Below are positions 46,280 through 55,248 of a stretch of DNA of 64,000 bases, piece by piece. Under the pieces are notes generated by a model. That model was not told where the DNA came from and searched no databases. It worked only from the letters and a program-made list of their open reading frames with translations. A program made the position numbers and the translations under genes. Origin of the DNA: Stieleria bergensis (GTDB lineage Bacteria > Planctomycetota > Planctomycetia > Pirellulales > Pirellulaceae); NCBI GenBank assembly GCA_007745635.1, contig CP036272.1, positions 3,922,969 through 3,986,968 of the forward strand. The letters are read 5' to 3'. Each line of letters opens with the position of its first letter. The first letter of the stretch is position 1.

Positions 46280-47521
46280 TTACACCGGTTCGACTCTTTC
46301 ATTATCGCTCAATGCAACCCCCTCGGCATAGTGGCGGATTGACTCTGGCGTCAAATCATGTTGGTCGGCCATTCGACAGGCATCATCATGCTCGACCTTG
46401 ATACGTTGTTCATGGGCGGAGATTTGCACGGATTTTGCCGGGATGGTGCCCCAGGGCGTGTCAATGGTGATGGTCTGACGCGGCAGCAAGCTGCGCTGAC
46501 AGATCCGCTTGCGCAAACCGATGGTCGGGGAAAACCGAAACATCACCGTTTCAAGCTTAGAACTTAATTCAGGGGGCGCAATCACAGAAAGCACGACACC
46601 GGGACGCCCTTTCTTCATGATGCAGGGGATCTGAGTCACATCTAACGCCCCCGCATCGAACAACCGATTGACGCAATCCGCGATCTGTTCCCCGCTGGCG
46701 TCATCGAGATTGGTTTCCAACACGGCGACGGAGTCCGACTGAATGACCGTTGGCTGGCGAAATTCACTGATCGATTGCTGTTCACTGGTATCGAGCTCCC
46801 CGCGCTGACCGATCAGGATTCGCAACATGTTAGGCTGTTCGGGGAAATCCGCCGTGCCAGCTCCATAGCCAATCGATTCGATTTGTAGCGGAGGCAGCGG
46901 CCCAAAATCGGTCGCCAGCTGCTTGATGATCGCTGCCCCGGTGGGCGTGGTTAGCTCTGCTTGAAGACTAGAAGCAGCCAGCGGAACGCCCTGCAAGATT
47001 TCAGCGGTGGCCGGTGCTGGCACCGAAACGCGACCGTGATCGATCACGATCTGTCCAGAGCCAACCGGAACTGGCGAGGCCATTGCGGCCGTGATGCCAA
47101 GAGAGGTGATCGCGACGGAAACACCAACGATATCGGCGATCGAATCAATCGCGCCGACTTCATGGAAGTGAACCTTTCTGAGAGTCGTGCCGTGAACCTT
47201 GGCTTCTGCCACCGCGACGTGCTGAAAAATGCTCTTTGCCAGCTCTTTGGCCTGATCGTCAATCTCACCAGCACTATCGATCATCTCGGTAATGTGGTGC
47301 AGGTGCCGGTGAGCGTGCTCGGGGGGATGTTTAACCTGCAAATAGAGCGCTCGGAAACCGCATTTCTTGACGTCCTGTGTCTCCAGCTTCAGCTCCGGCA
47401 ACCCCATCGAACACAGCGCTGCCTGAATTTGTTCCTGATCCGCCCCAGCATCGATCAAAGCCGCAAGCGTCATATCGCCGGCAATTCCACTAAGACAATC
47501 GAAGTACGCGAACTTTGCCAT
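46280..47521 (-). CDS. larC: Nickel pincer cofactor biosynthesis protein LarC
   Basis: A 413-residue protein. LarC inserts nickel into the pyridinium-dithiocarboxylate precursor to finish the Ni-pincer cofactor of lactate racemase and its relatives. It starts MAKFAYFDCLSGIAGDM, a family signature. A long His-rich stretch follows (KHPPEHAHRHLHHI, about 64-77). TTPTGAAIIKQL and ETNLDDASGEQIADC mark the LarC domain. In some lactobacilli larC needs a programmed frameshift; here it is one open frame. No larA, larB or larE is in the window, so the partner enzymes must be elsewhere. Confidence 0.93.
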   Translation of the reverse strand: MAKFAYFDCLSGIAGDMTLAALIDAGADQEQIQAALCSMGLPELKLETQDVKKCGFRALYLQVKHPPEHAHRHLHHITEMIDSAGEIDDQAKELAKSIFQHVAVAEAKVHGTTLRKVHFHEVGAIDSIADIVGVSVAITSLGITAAMASPVPVGSGQIVIDHGRVSVPAPATAEILQGVPLAASSLQAELTTPTGAAIIKQLATDFGPLPPLQIESIGYGAGTADFPEQPNMLRILIGQRGELDTSEQQSISEFRQPTVIQSDSVAVLETNLDDASGEQIADCVNRLFDAGALDVTQIPCIMKKGRPGVVLSVIAPPELSSKLETVMFRFSPTIGLRKRICQRSLLPRQTITIDTPWGTIPAKSVQISAHEQRIKVEHDDACRMADQHDLTPESIRHYAEGVALSDNERVEPV

Positions 47522-47791
47522 GATTTGTTTTCCTAACAGAGCGAACAGAAACTGTGTGAGAACGACCGGCGCCGCAGGTCAAGCACCTGCACCGTGAAGA
47601 CAGTCTTGGCGGTCACCCTACCGATGCAAGCGGGTTGTCAAAAGCAGGCATCTGGCAGTCAGACGACGAATTCGGCGAGAATTGTGTGACTTCAGGACAG
47701 CGTTGGCGACAACAAATGGGCTGAAACAGTGGCCCATCGGCAAAAAAAGTCGCGAAAACGGGCTTTCACAGGGATCGTCCCCCACAGCCAC

Positions 47792-47820
47792 TTTGCACGA
47801 GGCCTCGGGATCGTTATACT
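47792..47820 (+). promoter_or_regulatory. Sigma-70-like promoter of rpmJ
   Basis: TTTGCA (-35, 47792-47797) and TATACT (-10, 47815-47820) with a 17-base spacer, about 120 bases before the rpmJ start. The match and spacing are good for the housekeeping sigma factor. Confidence 0.6.
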
Positions 47821-47850
47821 CCGCCACCCTAATGCGAAACCAGTCGCGTC

Positions 47851-47871
47851 CTGTGAAGATTGGCTTCACAG
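47851..47871 (+). promoter_or_regulatory. Hairpin in the rpmJ leader
   Basis: CTGTGAAG and CTTCACAG form a perfect eight-base stem with a five-base loop, about 70 bases upstream of the start codon. Ribosomal protein genes are often autoregulated through such leaders; this is inference. Confidence 0.4.
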
Positions 47872-47941
47872 TGAACGGAATTATTAAAACGCTCTGGATG
47901 GTTACGCTCTGGAGCGAGCGTCACTCGGTGAGAAAGGTCAG

Positions 47942-48094
47942 ATGAAAGTTGTCAGCAGCATCGGCGCGTTGAAGTACCGCCATCCTGATTGCCAGGTTGT
48001 AAAACGCCGCGGCCGCGTTTACGTGATCTGCAAAAGCAATCCAAAATTCAAAGTCCGCCAAGGCGGCGCGAAAGTCAAAAAGACTCGTCGCTAA
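47942..48094 (+). CDS. rpmJ: 50S ribosomal protein L36, alternative (zinc-site-poor) form
   Basis: A 50-residue ribosomal protein, too short for most gene callers. It begins [20 protein letters not shown] and continues [21 protein letters not shown]. This matches the L36 form with an R/KHPDCQ-VV/IKR motif and only two Cys, rather than the four-ligand zinc form. Such paralogues replace the zinc form under zinc limitation in some bacteria, while in others they are the only copy. A GAGAAAGG ribosome site precedes the ATG. A terminator follows at 48131-48160. Confidence 0.93.
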   Translation: MKVVSSIGALKYRHPDCQVVKRRGRVYVICKSNPKFKVRQGGAKVKKTRR

Positions 48095-48130
48095 ACCGAT
48101 CGTGCCTCGCACGAACCAAACGATTCAACA

Positions 48131-48160
48131 AACGGCGTCCAGCATTGGTCGCCGTTTTTT
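48131..48160 (+). terminator. Intrinsic terminator of rpmJ
   Basis: AACGGCG and CGCCGTT form a seven-base stem with a 12-base loop, followed by TTTTT. It lies 36 bases after the rpmJ stop. Confidence 0.75.
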
Positions 48161-48370
48161 GTTGGCTCAATGGATCGCTCGCGACCAGCACTGGGCCAAA
48201 GCGTTGGGATTCGTCTCCCCCACAAGCCGCCCGGCACAACCGATATGCCACCGGAAACGCAAGACCTGCCCCGGGGTGCGAACGCGCTAAGATTGCCTGC
48301 TCAGTAAGCTCGGCCTCTGGCCCAATGGAGGCCCAAAGCAGGCGATGTCGTTGCTGCTGAAGTTCCGCCG

Positions 48371-50098
48371 CTACTGAAGTTCCGCCGCGAGTCGCTCACG
48401 AAAGATCTTGCTGTTGTGGCGAATGTCCACCGGCAAGGGTTCCTGGCGCAGGATGATCTCATCGATCGATTGAGTCAGCGGGTTGCGTTTGGCCAGCGTC
48501 TGCAATTCAGCGATCAACGCCTGCTGAGCCGGTTCATCAGCTGGTTGCTTTTCCGGATACAGCTCGACCATGATCACCGGTTGCTGATCACCGGGTTGCC
48601 CGCGTCCGACCAACGCCGAGCGATAGACGCTTGGATGAGCATTGAAGACCGCTTCACAGGGAACGGTGTACCAGGCTTTTTTGCCTTTGGTCACACGATG
48701 CGCTTTGCGACCGCAGAACCAAAACCGATCTTGAGGATCCAGGTAGCCAACGTCTCCCATGCGGTGCCACACTCGATCGCCATCAGCGACTTTGTGCATC
48801 GCGTTCTGGTCCGCTCGCACCACGTATTGCCGCGTGACCATGGGGCCGCTGACCATGAGTTCACCAATTTTGCCCTGAGGCAATTCTTCGATCTGGTCGA
48901 TGGAATCGAGGGGTCCGTCGTCAACGCGAATCACTTTCCATTGCACACCTTCGAAACGATTGCCCACGCAAACGCCCTTCCCTTTTGCTGTTGCGGGACC
49001 GGTTTCGCTGATCACCTGGCGCGATTCGATGGATGCGATCGGCAGTGCTTCGGTGGCGCCATAGGGCGTGTAAATCTTGGCGTCTTCATCCAGCAGTTCT
49101 CGCAAGGCAGCCATGGTCGCAGCGGGAACCGGCGCACCGGCGGACAACACGCGCCGCAGATGGGGAAAAGGATTTTTCACTTGATTTTGCTGGCACCAGC
49201 GAATCACAGTGTTCCAAAGCGCCGGCGATCCAAACGCTTGATCGAACTCCCAGTCCTCCGAAGCGTCGATCAAACGTTGTGTGTTGACTTCCGCTGGCTT
49301 GGTAGGATCCATGTCGGGGATGATTGTGGTCACTCCCATGACTGCGTCGAAAAGCCCAAACAACGGGAAACAAGCCAAATCACGTGATCCACGATGGATG
49401 TCGTAGCGTTCTCGAATGCGATCAATTTGGGCGTGAAACGTGCCGTGGGTGTACTGAACGCCTTTGGGCGGCCCGGTGCTGCCGGTAGTAAAAATGATCG
49501 CAGCGGGATCGGGGCGTTGAATCATCGGCAACTCGACGTCACTGCCCTTCCCTAGCTGAATGATCTGATCAAGCGTCTTGCCACCCCAGCAATAACGCTT
49601 GCCGACGGTGACATTCCAGCGAGCGTCTGGGAAACGCCGTCGCAACACAGTACGAATGGCTTGCGCTTTGGGGATGCCCACGAACCCGTCGGGCTTCGCA
49701 TCGGAAAGACAGCGCACCAAGTGCTTGCGACCAATGCCCGGATCAATCAGGATCACGACGACACCTGTTTTCAGCAGCGCGAAAACCAATTCGATAAACG
49801 AGGCGCTAAAGGGCACCAGCATCCCAATCCGCATTCCCGGTTTGACGCCCCAAGCCAGCAAGCCCTTGGCGATATCGGTACTGCGTTGGTCAAGATTCTC
49901 AAACGTCGTCAACGAATAACCTCGCTGACCGCCCGAACCAACTGTCCCATTTGATTCAGCGATGGAGACTGCCGAGGGCATCAACGTCGCCACCAAGGTT
50001 AACCGTGATGCGACATTGCCATCACGCACATTGCTGCGGCTTTGTTCTGCCTGGTCATCGCCAGAACAACGATCGGAGGTGGGTTCAGGTTCATTCAT
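48371..50098 (-). CDS. OleC-like AMP-dependent ligase
   Basis: A 575-residue adenylate-forming enzyme. OleC converts beta-hydroxy acids to beta-lactones in long-chain olefin synthesis, and this sequence resembles OleC closely. Motifs: ALLKTGVVVILIDPGIG, the P-loop IIFTTGSTGPPKGVQYTHG, a FPLFGLFDAVMG segment, LRRVLSAGAPVP, YTPYGATEALPIASI, and the hinge HRMGDVGYLD with FCGRKAHRV. I chose the ATG at 50098 (MNEPEPTS). It overlaps the RimK-like gene by eight bases, so it forms an operon with it and mch. oleA, oleB and oleD are absent here. The link to C1 genes is unusual, so its true substrate is open. Confidence 0.82.
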   Translation of the reverse strand: MNEPEPTSDRCSGDDQAEQSRSNVRDGNVASRLTLVATLMPSAVSIAESNGTVGSGGQRGYSLTTFENLDQRSTDIAKGLLAWGVKPGMRIGMLVPFSASFIELVFALLKTGVVVILIDPGIGRKHLVRCLSDAKPDGFVGIPKAQAIRTVLRRRFPDARWNVTVGKRYCWGGKTLDQIIQLGKGSDVELPMIQRPDPAAIIFTTGSTGPPKGVQYTHGTFHAQIDRIRERYDIHRGSRDLACFPLFGLFDAVMGVTTIIPDMDPTKPAEVNTQRLIDASEDWEFDQAFGSPALWNTVIRWCQQNQVKNPFPHLRRVLSAGAPVPAATMAALRELLDEDAKIYTPYGATEALPIASIESRQVISETGPATAKGKGVCVGNRFEGVQWKVIRVDDGPLDSIDQIEELPQGKIGELMVSGPMVTRQYVVRADQNAMHKVADGDRVWHRMGDVGYLDPQDRFWFCGRKAHRVTKGKKAWYTVPCEAVFNAHPSVYRSALVGRGQPGDQQPVIMVELYPEKQPADEPAQQALIAELQTLAKRNPLTQSIDEIILRQEPLPVDIRHNSKIFRERLAAELQ

Positions 50099-51062
50099 GG
50101 TTTTCTGTTCGCTCGGCTTCCACCAAGGTCTCGATAATCCAATCGGCAATCGAAGGTTGGTACACCGCTTGGGTGGCTTTCCAACCGGGAATGGAATTGA
50201 CTTCCAAAACAAGCGGCGGCCCATTGTGCTGATCGATTAAGTCTACCGCCGCAAAGGTCAACTTGAAACGGCGGGTCACCTGCAAAGCAAGCTCACGCAT
50301 TGCCGAATCGATTTCAACGGCTTCGGTTTTAGCACCCGCTGACGCATTGGAGCGGAAATCATTGGCATTGTGTCGCCGCACCGCCAGAACACGCTCCCCG
50401 ATCACTAACAACCGCAGATCACTGCCACCGGGCGGCACAAACGCCTGGACAAGAATCACTTTGTTGAGTTGTTCCAAAGTCGAGAAACACGTCCAAGCTA
50501 ACTGCCGATCGGTGACTCGCATGACGCCGCGACCTTCACCACCGAAGATCGGTTTCACCACGCAATCGCCGCCTAACCGATTAAACGCCTGCATCGCTTC
50601 ACTGCGAGTTTGAACCACTCGCGTTGCCGGGGTGGGACAACCTGCGGCGGACAAGCGGGCTTGGGTCGCGAACTTATCGATCGCCCATTCTAGCGACCGT
50701 GGCGGATTTACGATCAAAGGGCAACGATCGGCCAAGCCATCGGCCAAGGCATGCAGTGCCGCCAATCGAAAGGTCACTTGCTCAAGCGATCCCACCGGCA
50801 TGGTTCTGGTCAGGACTGCGTCGTAGTCGGTGAACTGAACGGCCTCGGCCGGTTCGGAAGGATGCTCTTGCAGTGAAATCGGCTGGGCCGCAGCATGCAA
50901 GCCACAGTCTTTGCCAGACACCGCCAATGTCCCTGACACCGTTTCCCAGGGAGCCGCTTCGATGACATGCCCCATCCTATGGGCAGCTTGACGCAGTTGA
51001 TCCGCGTGCCAACCGTAGGGCGCCCCCAGGACCAACAGTCGCTGCTTGGGCCGAGCACTCAT
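50091..51062 (-). CDS. RimK-type ATP-grasp ligase (MptN/Orf17-like)
   Basis: A 323-residue ATP-grasp enzyme. RimK-type ligases add glutamate to a carboxylate; in methanogens MptN glutamylates tetrahydromethanopterin, and methylotrophs keep a related gene beside their H4MPT genes. Family marks: IVNPPRSLEWAIDKFATQ near residue 120, DCVVKPIFGGEGRGVMRV (ATP-binding loop), QAFVPPGGSDLRLLVIG, and FAAVDLIDQ...PLVLEVNSIPGWK (metal ligands). It starts inside the stop codon of mch (four-base overlap). The combination with mch strongly suggests H4MPT side-chain biosynthesis. Confidence 0.85.
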   Translation of the reverse strand: MSARPKQRLLVLGAPYGWHADQLRQAAHRMGHVIEAAPWETVSGTLAVSGKDCGLHAAAQPISLQEHPSEPAEAVQFTDYDAVLTRTMPVGSLEQVTFRLAALHALADGLADRCPLIVNPPRSLEWAIDKFATQARLSAAGCPTPATRVVQTRSEAMQAFNRLGGDCVVKPIFGGEGRGVMRVTDRQLAWTCFSTLEQLNKVILVQAFVPPGGSDLRLLVIGERVLAVRRHNANDFRSNASAGAKTEAVEIDSAMRELALQVTRRFKLTFAAVDLIDQHNGPPLVLEVNSIPGWKATQAVYQPSIADWIIETLVEAERTENHE

Positions 51063-52057
51063 GAACCCATTCCAAACGACGCTCGCATCACCGCTGGATT
51101 CAATTTGCCTGCCGAAAACGTCTTGCCTGTTGCCAGGTTATGAAAGTGCACGACTGCCGGACTAAACAGCGCCGGATCGACTTGATAGAAGTCGTACTTG
51201 TAGTCGGCAAAGATCTTTGCAAACGGTTGCCCGTAGTCCTTTGATGAACAACTGGGCATTTGCTGAAAGACACTTTCAATGGCATCGTCACTGCAATCCA
51301 CCCACAAGGTGACCGTTGCTCCATACAGCATGGCATCATTGGTGCGTCCGATCCCAGCGACACTATCGCCCGGTTTTGCTGGCGGTGGCAAGGGTGCAAT
51401 GGCGCTACCGCTGACAACCGTGTTCAGGTCGAACTTCAGGTCGTGCAGTTTGTGCATTGCCGTTTCAACACTGCGTGCAACCACCTGCACCGTCCCTGCG
51501 ATCGAAGTGCTTGGCGCAACGGCAAGGGTCAATTGGTCCGGACGAACTTGGCAATCAGCTGCGATCAGTTCAATGATCTGGTCGGTCGGCAAATGATCCG
51601 ACTCCAACACGCCGGCGACCTCAGCGCAGCGGGGAACATCGGCAAGTTGATACTCTTGCAATACATCCTCTTTGCCACGCAGCAACCGCATCGGTCCGCT
51701 GCCCATGGCAAAGTACTTCTCGTGACTCACCGGCCAACCGGCATACTGGCAGCCCAAGCAAGACAACAAGGGCAAGTCAACGTTCACGGTCACCGCATTA
51801 GCGGCGACCAAGGCGGGATCGGACTGAGGCACCACTTGCACGTTGGCGAGCCCACCCATGCAGCCTTCTGCTAACGCCACCCCGGCCTCCAGCGAACCCT
51901 TGACCTGCACGCCGAAATCCAGCACCGTCGCACCGTGAATCGTCTGCTTCTGAATGCGATGCGATCGAAGGTTGCTGGCAAGCGACTGCCAGCGCTGCTT
52001 GGCAAGTGAATTGGGTGTCAATAAATCGGAAGCGTCTTCCCAACACGAATCATTCAT
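51059..52057 (-). CDS. mch: Methenyltetrahydromethanopterin cyclohydrolase
   Basis: A 332-residue enzyme that hydrolyses methenyl-H4MPT to formyl-H4MPT in the tetrahydromethanopterin C1 pathway, which bacteria use to oxidise formaldehyde. Typical segments are VKGSLEAGVALAEGCMGGLANV, LPLLSCLGCQYAGW, DVPRCAEVAGVLES and VAGIGRTNDAMLYGATVTLWV. Length fits the family. It is first in an operon with the RimK-like ligase and the OleC-like ligase. Planctomycetes are among the few non-methylotrophic bacteria that carry these genes. Other pathway genes (fae, mtdB, fhc) are not in the window. Confidence 0.93.
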   Translation of the reverse strand: MNDSCWEDASDLLTPNSLAKQRWQSLASNLRSHRIQKQTIHGATVLDFGVQVKGSLEAGVALAEGCMGGLANVQVVPQSDPALVAANAVTVNVDLPLLSCLGCQYAGWPVSHEKYFAMGSGPMRLLRGKEDVLQEYQLADVPRCAEVAGVLESDHLPTDQIIELIAADCQVRPDQLTLAVAPSTSIAGTVQVVARSVETAMHKLHDLKFDLNTVVSGSAIAPLPPPAKPGDSVAGIGRTNDAMLYGATVTLWVDCSDDAIESVFQQMPSCSSKDYGQPFAKIFADYKYDFYQVDPALFSPAVVHFHNLATGKTFSAGKLNPAVMRASFGMGS

Positions 52058-52522
52058 TCTGGAGAACCTGAGAAATACAAAGCTGGAAAGCGTGATAACG
52101 AGCCAACCACTGCTTGGCCGTCACCTGACAGGGCGATCAGACTGACAGGGCGGTGTCATGACAAAGCAACCATTGGAACACTTGATGCGGAGAACGCTTG
52201 CACCCCCGCCTAGCGGAGATTCATTGCCTAGCGGAGATTCATTGCCCGGCAGAGTGTCGCAGCGGGAACCAAGCGTTTTCGCCAACCCAACCGGTCATCT
52301 TGCCGCGATCCGTTGTTGCCGCATCAAGTTGCGGGCATTTTAGAGCAAACCAAGCTCTGGTGGCAGTAGTGCAGAAAGGTTCAACTGGACCGATTTCGCT
52401 CCACCAAAACCGCTGAATTTCCCTCTTGAAAACGATTCAGCCGGCTTCACCGCCTGACAAACCGGCTTCCATCGGTCATTCTATGGACTGTCAATGTTTT
52501 GCCGCCAGCATCCAAAATCACC
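52058..52522. other. Intergenic region with an 18-bp tandem duplication
   Basis: TAGCGGAGATTCATTGCC is duplicated in tandem at 52211-52246, and CTGACAGGGCG occurs twice nearby (about 52126 and 52141). Divergent promoters for mch and def are expected here. No gene supported. Confidence 0.5.
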
Positions 52523-53107
52523 ATGACTTTAGAAGTTATTCACTACCCCCACCCGACGCTTCGTTTCAAAAGCAAAACGCTGAAGAAGGTTGACGCAGAC
52601 CTGATCAAGATTGCCGACGAAATGCTGGATCAGATGTATGAAAAGAATGGGGTTGGCTTGGCGGCCAATCAGGTCGATCTACCGATTCGCATGTTTGTTG
52701 CCAACCCCACCGGCACCAAGGGCGATGGCGAGGAATTTGTGATTTTGAACCCCGTGATTCAACATCCCAAGGGTTCCGTTTCCATGGAAGAAGGCTGCCT
52801 GAGCCTGCCAGGGGTCAACGGCGAAGTCACTCGCCCCAAGAGCATCCATCTCAGTGCGTATGACATCAAAGGCAACGCGATTGAGACCACGCTGGAAGGC
52901 TTCCTGGCCCGCGTTTTCATGCACGAAATCGATCACCTTGACGGCACCCTGTTCTTTGATCGCATGAGTGACGTCAATGTTGCCGTCTTGCAACCTGAAC
53001 TGGATGAACTGGAAACCGTCTTTCGTTCCCAGCAGAGCACCGGCACGATCGAATCAGATGAAAAGCTGATCGAAAATCTAAGTCAATGGACTGAGAAGTA
53101 CTGCTAA
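52523..53107 (+). CDS. def: Peptide deformylase
   Basis: A 194-residue Fe/Zn enzyme that removes the formyl group from nascent proteins. All three catalytic motifs are present: GVGLAANQVD, EEGCLSLPG (metal Cys) and HEIDHLDG (two metal His and the catalytic Glu). The ATG at 52523 (MTLEVIHYPHP) is preferred over the upstream TTG at 52499 because homologues start at the IxxYPxPxLR strand. It is followed 11 bases later by fmt, the usual operon. Confidence 0.96.
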   Translation: MTLEVIHYPHPTLRFKSKTLKKVDADLIKIADEMLDQMYEKNGVGLAANQVDLPIRMFVANPTGTKGDGEEFVILNPVIQHPKGSVSMEEGCLSLPGVNGEVTRPKSIHLSAYDIKGNAIETTLEGFLARVFMHEIDHLDGTLFFDRMSDVNVAVLQPELDELETVFRSQQSTGTIESDEKLIENLSQWTEKYC

Positions 53108-53118
53108 GAGAATCGCCG

Positions 53119-54090
53119 ATGCCTCTGAAAATCATCCTTATGGGAACCGGCCCCTTTGCCGTGCCGGCGTTTGACGCGATTCGGCAATCCGAGCACGAAG
53201 TCACACTGGTGGTGACGAAGCCGGAGCCACCGGTCAAAAGCCGCAAAGGTCCGCCACCTGCACCGGTTCGAACCTGGGCCCTACAGCATGAACTGCCGAT
53301 CTTTGATCCGCTAAGCATCAACGATGACGAAGCGGTTGAACGACTCAATCAGTTTGCCGCCGATCTGCTGGTTGTTTGTGATTACGGTCAGATTCTAAAA
53401 CCCGCCGCCCTGGCGTCCGCAACGCTCGGTGGAATCAACTTACACGGCTCGCTGCTGCCAGCCTACCGTGGCGCCGCGCCCGTGCAACGTGCGCTGTTAT
53501 CGGGTGATGAAATCACCGGCATTTCCGTGATTCACATGACACCGAAATTGGATGGCGGACCACTCCTGTGCACCGCCGAGACGCCGATTCGCGATGACGA
53601 AACCTCGGGACAACTCGAAGAACGCTTGTCCCAACTCGGTGTCGATCCGGTCATGCAAAGTCTTGAATTACTGATCAACTGGGATCGCGAGTCAACGATT
53701 GGCCAGCACCAAGATCCGGACAAAGTCACCAAAGCAGCGCGCCTTTCCAAAGCCGAAGCCCAGATTGATTGGACGCAGCCCTGTCGTGAAATCGACTTGC
53801 TGGTTCGTGGCATGCAACCATGGCCGGTGGCCTATTCGCTGCTAAAGGTTCGCGATAACAAACCCGCACTGCGAATGACCGTCCTAGAAGTCAGTCGCGT
53901 CCCCGCCGCTGATCAACCAACCTCTTTGTCCCCGGGACAGATCACCGGTGGCAAGCAACTGCAAGTGGTGACGGCCGACGGAGTGATCCAAATCGAACGG
54001 CTCTGCCCCTCAGGCAAACGCGAAATGACTGGCGAAGAGTTGATGCGCGGCTATCAACTGCAAGCCGGCCTGCAGTTTGAGTCTCCCTAA
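53119..54090 (+). CDS. fmt: Methionyl-tRNA formyltransferase
   Basis: A 323-residue enzyme that formylates initiator Met-tRNA. The N-terminal formyltransferase domain contains the catalytic region GINLHGSLLPAYRGAAPVQRAL (Asn, His) and the Asp of HMTPKLDGGPLLC. The C-terminal OB-fold domain (about 210-320) ends GEELMRGYQLQAGLQF. It lies just after def, the classic def-fmt pair. A GC-rich inverted repeat follows at 54164-54194. Confidence 0.95.
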   Translation: MPLKIILMGTGPFAVPAFDAIRQSEHEVTLVVTKPEPPVKSRKGPPPAPVRTWALQHELPIFDPLSINDDEAVERLNQFAADLLVVCDYGQILKPAALASATLGGINLHGSLLPAYRGAAPVQRALLSGDEITGISVIHMTPKLDGGPLLCTAETPIRDDETSGQLEERLSQLGVDPVMQSLELLINWDRESTIGQHQDPDKVTKAARLSKAEAQIDWTQPCREIDLLVRGMQPWPVAYSLLKVRDNKPALRMTVLEVSRVPAADQPTSLSPGQITGGKQLQVVTADGVIQIERLCPSGKREMTGEELMRGYQLQAGLQFESP

Positions 54091-54412
54091 AACGACACTT
54101 GCCCGTTCGTCCGCGCAGTCTGTTTCGCTCGTCAACCTTGCTGACCTGATCCAGCCAGCCACCCAGCCGGCCGGCTCTGGCACGGCGCCGGCTGTCAATC
54201 GCGACACGCTGGATTAACTGTTACAAGCGATATAGAAACAGCGACTCGCTGGGAAATCAGCGCTTCGATCCCTTCCTGCTCTCAGCAGGTTGCCAGCAGA
54301 TCCGAAACAGGAATCAGAGCACTGGCGAAACCCAACTGCAATCACACTGAACGTGGTTTCGCTTTTCGAAGGACCGGATTATTTCCTCCCTATTTGATCG
54401 GATCCTGGTTTC
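54091..54412. other. Intergenic region after fmt
   Basis: Contains the GC-rich hairpin at 54164-54194 and the upstream region of the Cys-rich secreted protein. No other feature recognised. Confidence 0.35.
54164..54194. terminator. GC-rich hairpin after fmt
   Basis: CAGCCGGC and GCCGGCTG form a perfect eight-base stem with a 15-base loop about 75 bases after the fmt stop. There is no U tract. Confidence 0.4.
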
Positions 54413-55180
54413 ATGGACGAATCCACACGCAGTTCCCACCTCTGGCAACCTCCGCCTCACCGCGCCAAGCGGTTGCCCCAAGCGATCTTGATGACCACCG
54501 CGCTGTGTGTGTTGACAAGCGTCGTGAACCTCGGCACCAGTTGCCTTGCACTAGACAACGCTTGCATCCGAAGGCATGCACGCAACCTGGGCATCGGCTG
54601 GAGTGATGGTTACCACACCTGTCGCTACAGCGGCCCTCGTCACCATGCTGATCTGCCGCCGACCGGATACTCCGATCCTAAGTGCTCCAACCCCTGTGGG
54701 TCGCAGTGCCAGGACTGGTGTGTGCAGCCCTGTGACTCCATCGTCGATTGCCAGCCCTGCCTTGGACGCTGTTGCAAACTGCCTGACTGGTTACAAAAGA
54801 AGCCTGACTGGTTACCAAAGAGGCCCTGCTCAGCGGATTGCGATGGTGGCCCCATCCCCGTGACGTCCTGTGATGAAATGGGATGCGACAAAGTGCCTGA
54901 ACCGTCCAGCGTTGTGATCACCGCACAGCCACAAGCATCGCAGCCACAAGCATCGCCTAGCTGGGTGGCTGCCTTGCCAGAAATCGAATCGCCAACGGTT
55001 GACTTCACAGCCGAACATGTCGCAACGCCAACGATCAGCCTGCCGCGTTCACCAATCCGGCGTCTGCCTTCAACCATCAGCGGCCTGCCTTCAACGATCG
55101 CGACTCAAGACGTGCAATCGATTCAGCTAAAGGTTACCGAGCGACCAACGGCCCCCGGGACCGTGCGTCGCATTCGATAA
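54413..55180 (+). CDS. Secreted Cys-rich protein of unknown function
   Basis: A 255-residue predicted exported protein. A basic N-terminus (HRAKRLPQ) precedes a hydrophobic core (AILMTTALCVLTSVVNLG). The next 110 residues hold about 20 Cys, many in CxxC or CC pairs, with a duplicated LPDWLQKK/PDWLPKRP motif. The second half is Ser/Pro/Thr-rich and ends TAPGTVRRIR. I know no family function. The Cys pattern recalls other planctomycete surface proteins that may be disulfide-linked, such as the YTV protein here. It stands alone. Confidence 0.65.
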   Translation: MDESTRSSHLWQPPPHRAKRLPQAILMTTALCVLTSVVNLGTSCLALDNACIRRHARNLGIGWSDGYHTCRYSGPRHHADLPPTGYSDPKCSNPCGSQCQDWCVQPCDSIVDCQPCLGRCCKLPDWLQKKPDWLPKRPCSADCDGGPIPVTSCDEMGCDKVPEPSSVVITAQPQASQPQASPSWVAALPEIESPTVDFTAEHVATPTISLPRSPIRRLPSTISGLPSTIATQDVQSIQLKVTERPTAPGTVRRIR

Positions 55181-55205
55181 ACTCCGATCCTAGAATTGGG
55201 ACGCA

Positions 55206-55232
55206 GTCGCCTCTTGTCGAATGAGAGGCGAC
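55206..55232. terminator. Hairpin between convergent genes
   Basis: GTCGCCTCT and AGAGGCGAC form a perfect nine-base stem with a nine-base loop between the Cys-rich protein gene and the opposing small membrane protein gene. It could act on both strands. Confidence 0.5.
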
Positions 55233-55248
55233 CATGCAATCACTCCAA

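Larger units (their letters stand above)
47522..47941. other. Leader and promoter region of rpmJ
   Basis: No gene on either strand is supported. It holds a sigma-70-like promoter and a hairpin upstream of the ribosomal protein L36 gene. Confidence 0.5.
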
